DNA from: Stutzerimonas stutzeri
GTDB taxonomy: Bacteria > Pseudomonadota > Gammaproteobacteria > Enterobacterales > Pasteurellaceae
NCBI GenBank assembly: GCA_901420285.1
Contig: CABDVE010000001.1
Coordinates: 1,798,001-1,862,000, forward strand
Direction: 5' to 3'
Length of the DNA stretch: 64,000 nt
Positions 60,696-64,000 of this stretch are shown in pieces (position 1 is the first letter of the stretch; every line of letters starts with the position of its first letter). The notes below the pieces were generated by a model. It searched no databases. It saw nothing but the letters and a program-made list of their open reading frames with translations, and had not been told where the DNA came from. The position numbers were made by a program, and so were the translations under genes.

Positions 60696-60976
60696 TTATG
60701 CGAATTTTTTACGCCAATTCGGAGCAAGGGCGTCGCCTTCATAATCCGGCGCAAGATAATTATTACGATGAAGGCTATTCAATATATCTATCACCTGTTG
60801 ATCGTACTTCTGTTTTAGCACCGCATTGACCAAATAGCGAGCCGTTCGAATGATTCCAACTCACGACAGTGCCAAAAACGGTTCAACGAGAGCGCATCGT
60901 ATGTGCCGAGCTCCTCACCGATATCACCGTAATTTACCGTGTCAGATCCACGCAAAAATTGAATTTGTGTCTGCAC
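60696..60976 (-). pseudogene. Degenerate reading frame, unrecognised protein
   Basis: Two overlapping minus-strand frames read like one protein broken by a frameshift near 60840. The first runs from about 60976 to 60815 and holds TVNYGDIGEELGTYDALS and LNRFWHCRELESFER. The second runs to the stop at 60696 and holds TARYLVNAVLKQKYDQQ, ILNSLHRNNYLAPDY and ends NWRKKFA. Composition looks protein-like rather than random. An in-frame stop precedes the first part, so only a short fragment is left. I do not recognise the family. The 12-mer lies close to the frameshift. Confidence 0.5.
60817..60828 (-). repeat. 12-mer CAATGCGGTGCT inside the decayed frame
   Basis: Exact copy (minus orientation), read Asn-Ala-Val-Leu in the second frame and creating the stop of the first frame. 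Confidence 0.85.
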
Positions 60977-61094
60977 CGTTTCACTTTGAATAGGAAATTG
61001 AATTTTTGGCTGTTTTTTGCGCTTTTGTTAAAGCAATTCTAATGATTTCATTCTAGTTACGCGGAAAAGAAACACAACGTCTTTAACTCTAATT

Positions 61095-61110
61095 AGTGAT
61101 CTCTGTCAAA
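61095..61110. promoter_or_regulatory. Weak candidate CRP site between glgB and upp
   Basis: AGTGA - TCTCTG - TCAAA has two mismatches to TGTGA-N6-TCACA but keeps the GATCT-type centre and AT flanks. It could serve glgB, as glycogen genes are cAMP-CRP controlled in E. coli. Confidence 0.3.
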
Positions 61111-61313
61111 GTTTAATTAACAATACGGATATTCGATTTAATTCCGCGATAAAAAAAACCAAGCTCAACCTCTTTCTATACAGAAAAATAAGGTTTTATA
61201 TGCCATTTTTTATATATAAACCGCTGGTATTTTTCGATTTTCCGATTTAGAATTCCGCGATTTTATTTTTAATCGGCACATTTATCTATTCCCAAGCAGT
61301 TAAGAGGCAAATT

Positions 61314-61940
61314 ATGAAGCTTGTTGAAGTCAAACACCCGTTGGTAAAGCATAAATTGGGTGTAATGCGTGAGGCTGAAATCGATACCAAAAAATTTCGC
61401 GAATTGGCAACAGAAATCGGCAGTTTATTAACCTATGAAGCTACCGCCGATTTGGAAACCGAAAAAGTGACCATTGACGGTTGGAACGGCCCCGTTGAAA
61501 TTGACCGCATTAAAGGCAAGAAAGTTACCGTCGTGCCGATTTTACGCGCCGGCCTCGGTATGATGGATGGCGTATTGGAACACGTTCCAAGCGCGCGCAT
61601 CAGCGTCGTTGGGATTTATCGTAACGAAGAAACCCTTGAGCCGGTACCTTACTTTCAAAAACTCGCCAGCGATTTGGACGAACGTCTTGCCATCGTGGTT
61701 GATCCCATGTTAGCCACCGGTGGTTCGATGATCGCTACGCTTGATCTATTAAAAGCCAAAGGCTGCAAACACATCAAAGTATTGGTGCTTGTCGCCGCAC
61801 CAGAAGGCATAAAAGCACTAGAAGCAGCACATCCGGATATCGAACTTTATTGCGCTTCGATCGACGATCACTTAAACGAGCACGGCTACATCATCCCGGG
61901 CTTGGGCGATGCGGGCGATAAAATTTTCGGAACAAAATAA
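61314..61940 (+). CDS. upp: Uracil phosphoribosyltransferase
   Basis: 208 aa. The PRPP-binding loop [11 protein letters not shown] (about 130-140) and the C-terminal uracil-binding [12 protein letters not shown] are present. It salvages uracil to UMP. Paired with uraA downstream, as in E. coli, though a terminator-like hairpin lies between. Confidence 0.97.
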   Translation: MKLVEVKHPLVKHKLGVMREAEIDTKKFRELATEIGSLLTYEATADLETEKVTIDGWNGPVEIDRIKGKKVTVVPILRAGLGMMDGVLEHVPSARISVVGIYRNEETLEPVPYFQKLASDLDERLAIVVDPMLATGGSMIATLDLLKAKGCKHIKVLVLVAAPEGIKALEAAHPDIELYCASIDDHLNEHGYIIPGLGDAGDKIFGTK

Positions 61941-61960
61941 CTTTTGTTCCTGATACAACG

Positions 61961-61987
61961 AGACGGCTTGCGAGCCGTCTTTTTTCG
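61961..61987 (+). terminator. Terminator between upp and uraA
   Basis: GAGACGGCTTGCGAGCCGTCTTTTTT: stem AGACGGCT / AGCCGTCT and a run of T, about 25 bp past the upp stop. uraA would then depend on read-through or its own promoter. Confidence 0.85.
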
Positions 61988-62069
61988 GGCGGAAAACTGA
62001 CATGCTAAAAAACATCATCGAAACAAACCACCCTTTTCAAGTTAATTCAAACTGAGAGTTGAAACTAAA

Positions 62070-63326
62070 ATGAACCAACAAAACCAAACCGCACCGGCGC
62101 AACCGGAAGAAACACAAAGCATTGCCAAACAATCTTTCGTGGGTTTACAAATGCTCTTCGTGGCTTTCGGTGCACTGGTACTGGTGCCGTTAATCACCGG
62201 CCTTGATTCCAACACCGCACTACTCACCGCCGGTATCGGCACTTTGCTATTCCAACTTTGCACCGGCAAACAAGTGCCGATTTTTCTCGCTTCTTCCTTC
62301 GCTTTTATTGCGCCCATTCAATACGGCGTGCAAACCTGGGGCATTCCAACCACCATGGGTGGTTTAGCCTGTGCCGGTCTTGTTTACTTCGCGCTTTCCG
62401 CATTAGTAAAAATCCGCGGTAGCCAAGCCCTTGAGCGTATTTTCCCGCCGGTTGTGGTCGGCCCGGTGATTATCATTATCGGTATGGGTTTAGCACCGGT
62501 AGCGGTGAATATGGCACTGGGTAAAGATAGCGCTTACGACTATAACAATGCGGTGCTGGTTTCAATGGTCACTTTAACCGTTACACTTGTCGTCGCCGTA
62601 TTCGCTAAAGGTTTGATGAAACTTATCCCGATTATGTTTGGTATCAGCGCAGGCTATATTCTTTGCTTGTTCTTAGGCTTAATCAATTTCCAACCGGTGA
62701 TTGACGCCCCTTGGTTCGAACTGCCGAAACTCACCAAACCGGAATTTAATCTTGAAGCGATACTTTATATGTTACCGATCGCCATCGCGCCGGCGGTGGA
62801 ACACGTGGGTGGCATTATGGCGATTAGCTCGGTTACCGGCAAAGACTTCCTGAAAAAACCGGGCCTACATCGCACCTTGCTGGGCGACGGCGTCGCGACC
62901 GCTGCTGCCTCTCTAGTCGGCGGCCCGCCAAATACCACTTACGCCGAAGTAACCGGCGCGGTCATGCTGACGCGCAACTTCAATCCGAACATTATGACTT
63001 GGGCAGCCGTGTGGGCGATTGCGATTTCCTTCTGTGGCAAAGTGGGCGCCTTCCTTTCCACCATTCCGACCATCGTGATGGGCGGCATTATGATGTTAGT
63101 CTTCGGTTCTATCGCCGTGGTGGGCATGAGCACACTGATTAAAGGCAAAGTGGATGTCACCGAGCCGCGCAATCTCTGCATCATTTCCGTGGTGATGACA
63201 TTCGGCATCGGCAATATGTTTGTAAACGTTGGTGATGTGGTGTCCTTAAAAGGTATCAGCCTATGTGCCATCGTCGCCATCGTGCTGAACTTAATTTTGC
63301 CAAAAGCCAAAAATGAAGTAGAATGA
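62070..63326 (+). CDS. uraA: Uracil:proton symporter UraA
   Basis: 418 aa polytopic protein of the NCS2/NAT family, about 14 membrane segments. Family features include the glutamate segment AIAPAVEHVGG and GGPPNTTYAEVTGAV. It imports uracil for Upp. One exact 12-mer (62546-62557) codes Asn-Ala-Val-Leu-Val. Confidence 0.96.
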   Translation: MNQQNQTAPAQPEETQSIAKQSFVGLQMLFVAFGALVLVPLITGLDSNTALLTAGIGTLLFQLCTGKQVPIFLASSFAFIAPIQYGVQTWGIPTTMGGLACAGLVYFALSALVKIRGSQALERIFPPVVVGPVIIIIGMGLAPVAVNMALGKDSAYDYNNAVLVSMVTLTVTLVVAVFAKGLMKLIPIMFGISAGYILCLFLGLINFQPVIDAPWFELPKLTKPEFNLEAILYMLPIAIAPAVEHVGGIMAISSVTGKDFLKKPGLHRTLLGDGVATAAASLVGGPPNTTYAEVTGAVMLTRNFNPNIMTWAAVWAIAISFCGKVGAFLSTIPTIVMGGIMMLVFGSIAVVGMSTLIKGKVDVTEPRNLCIISVVMTFGIGNMFVNVGDVVSLKGISLCAIVAIVLNLILPKAKNEVE

Positions 63327-63340
63327 CCCACAAAAATTAG

Positions 63341-63375
63341 GGCTAAATTCTGCTAATTTAGCCCTTTTCTTTTTC
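63341..63375 (+). terminator. Terminator of uraA
   Basis: GGGCTAAATT / AATTTAGCCC stem, 5-nt loop, then TTTTCTTTTT; about 15 bp past the stop and 22 bp before the hda start. Confidence 0.85.
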
Positions 63376-63396
63376 CTAAACAAAAACGTTATCACT

Positions 63397-64000
63397 TTGA
63401 ATCAGCAATTGTCCTTGCCCATTCATCAAATCGATGAGCACACATTTGAGAATTTTTACGCCAACAACAATCTGTTGTTGCTGAATTCGCTACACCAAAA
63501 TTGGCAACAAATTCAACAGCAATTTTTTTATATTTGGGGCGCGCCTGGCTGCGGTAAAAGCCATTTGTTGTGCGCACTGTGCAACCAATATTTAAACGAA
63601 CAACACGCAGCGATTTATGTGCCATTAAATAAATCGCACTATTTTTCCCCGGCCGTACTAGAAAATTTAGAGCAACAAGAATTGGTGTGTTTGGACGATT
63701 TGCAAGCCGTCATTGGTGAAGCGGAATGGGAAATGGCATTATTCGATTTATTCAATCGCATCAAAGCCGGCGGGCGAACACTTTTATTGATCAGCGCCAC
63801 AGTTTCGCCTTCTGCTCTGAAGGTGCAATTGCCGGACTTGGCGTCGCGCTTAAAATGGGGCGAAATTTATCAACTTACGCCCCTAACGGACACACAAAAA
63901 CTTGAGGTGCTGCAAGAGAATGCGCGTCGGCGCGGTATTGAGTTACCGGCGGAAACGGCGCAATTTTTGCTAAAACGGCTGGATCGCGATATGCATACTT
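63397..64000 (+). CDS. hda: DnaA-inactivator Hda, N-terminal part (runs off window)
   Basis: The frame runs from a TTG start at 63397 to the right edge (201 codons). The N-terminus (NQQLSLPI) carries the beta-clamp binding motif QLSLP, which supports this start. The AAA+ domain follows with Walker A WGAPGCGKSH (about 47-56), a Walker B-like LVCLDDLQ and sensor 1 LLISAT. With the clamp, Hda stimulates ATP hydrolysis by DnaA and limits re-initiation. The uraA-hda neighbourhood matches E. coli. The last few residues of the protein are outside the window. Confidence 0.92.
   Translation, partial: MNQQLSLPIHQIDEHTFENFYANNNLLLLNSLHQNWQQIQQQFFYIWGAPGCGKSHLLCALCNQYLNEQHAAIYVPLNKSHYFSPAVLENLEQQELVCLDDLQAVIGEAEWEMALFDLFNRIKAGGRTLLLISATVSPSALKVQLPDLASRLKWGEIYQLTPLTDTQKLEVLQENARRRGIELPAETAQFLLKRLDRDMHT

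Larger units (their letters stand above)
60612..61313. other. 702-bp region between glgB and upp
   Basis: Divergent control region for glgB (minus) and upp (plus). It holds a broken reading frame (60696-60976), one 12-mer and a possible CRP site, but no intact gene. Confidence 0.7.

Noticed and set aside
60696-60976. Remnant of malQ
   Set aside because: Suggested by gene order in H. influenzae, but the residues do not resemble the MalQ C-terminus I know, so no name is given.

Overview
The window is core chromosome of a gamma-proteobacterium of the family Pasteurellaceae. The evidence is the H. influenzae-type uptake signal AAGTGCGGT (7 exact copies seen), an ArcB of the short Pasteurellaceae form, and gene orders typical of the family (gmk-rpoZ-spoT-recG without trmH; glgB-glgX-glgC-glgA-glgP; ilvGMDA without ilvE). 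Heme-synthesis genes hemC, hemD, hemN and hemG are present. That argues against H. influenzae itself, which needs external heme, and for an Aggregatibacter or H. parainfluenzae-like organism. The species assignment is inference.

Layout. 1-2.8 kb: the 5' part of tmcA and complete arcB. 2.9-8.5 kb: a full rRNA operon on the minus strand (16S, tRNA-Ile, tRNA-Ala, 23S, 5S, with promoter, leader hairpin, boxA and terminator). 8.6-11.2 kb: yigZ-trkH-hemG, feeding codirectionally toward that rRNA operon as in E. coli rrnA. 11.3-17.2 kb: tusA and the branched-chain amino acid operon ilvG-ilvM-ilvD-ilvA. 17.4-25.6 kb: a cupin gene with a Fur-like site, then rpiA-serA, hemW, lon with a heat-shock promoter, gph, rpe and a small lipoprotein gene. 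25.8-30.3 kb: the str operon rpsL-rpsG-fusA-tuf. 30.4-37.2 kb: hemC-hemD-hemX-hemY facing yihI-DUF2489-hemN. 37.4-43.1 kb: a second, near-identical rRNA operon, also on the minus strand, next to murI as E. coli rrnB is. 43.1-49.2 kb: gmk, rpoZ, spoT, recG and murI. 49.5-50.5 kb: gapA. 50.6-60.6 kb: the complete glycogen cluster. 60.6-61.3 kb: a decayed reading frame and a regulatory region. 61.3-64 kb: upp-uraA and the 5' part of hda.

The window is mostly housekeeping: translation (two rrn operons, str operon), central carbon and glycogen storage (gapA, glg genes, rpe, rpiA, gph), amino acids (ilv, serA), heme, stringent response and quality control. I found no phage, transposase, CRISPR array or defence island.

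The strongest unexplained signal is a dispersed 12-mer, CAATGCGGTGCT, with 20 exact copies (both orientations, half of them between genes). It outnumbers the canonical uptake signal here, and two intergenic loci carry it as nested inverted pairs. It may be a variant DNA-uptake or other dispersed recognition motif. A second notable signal is a leader hairpin of the two rRNA operons that differs between copies by a compensatory base-pair change.
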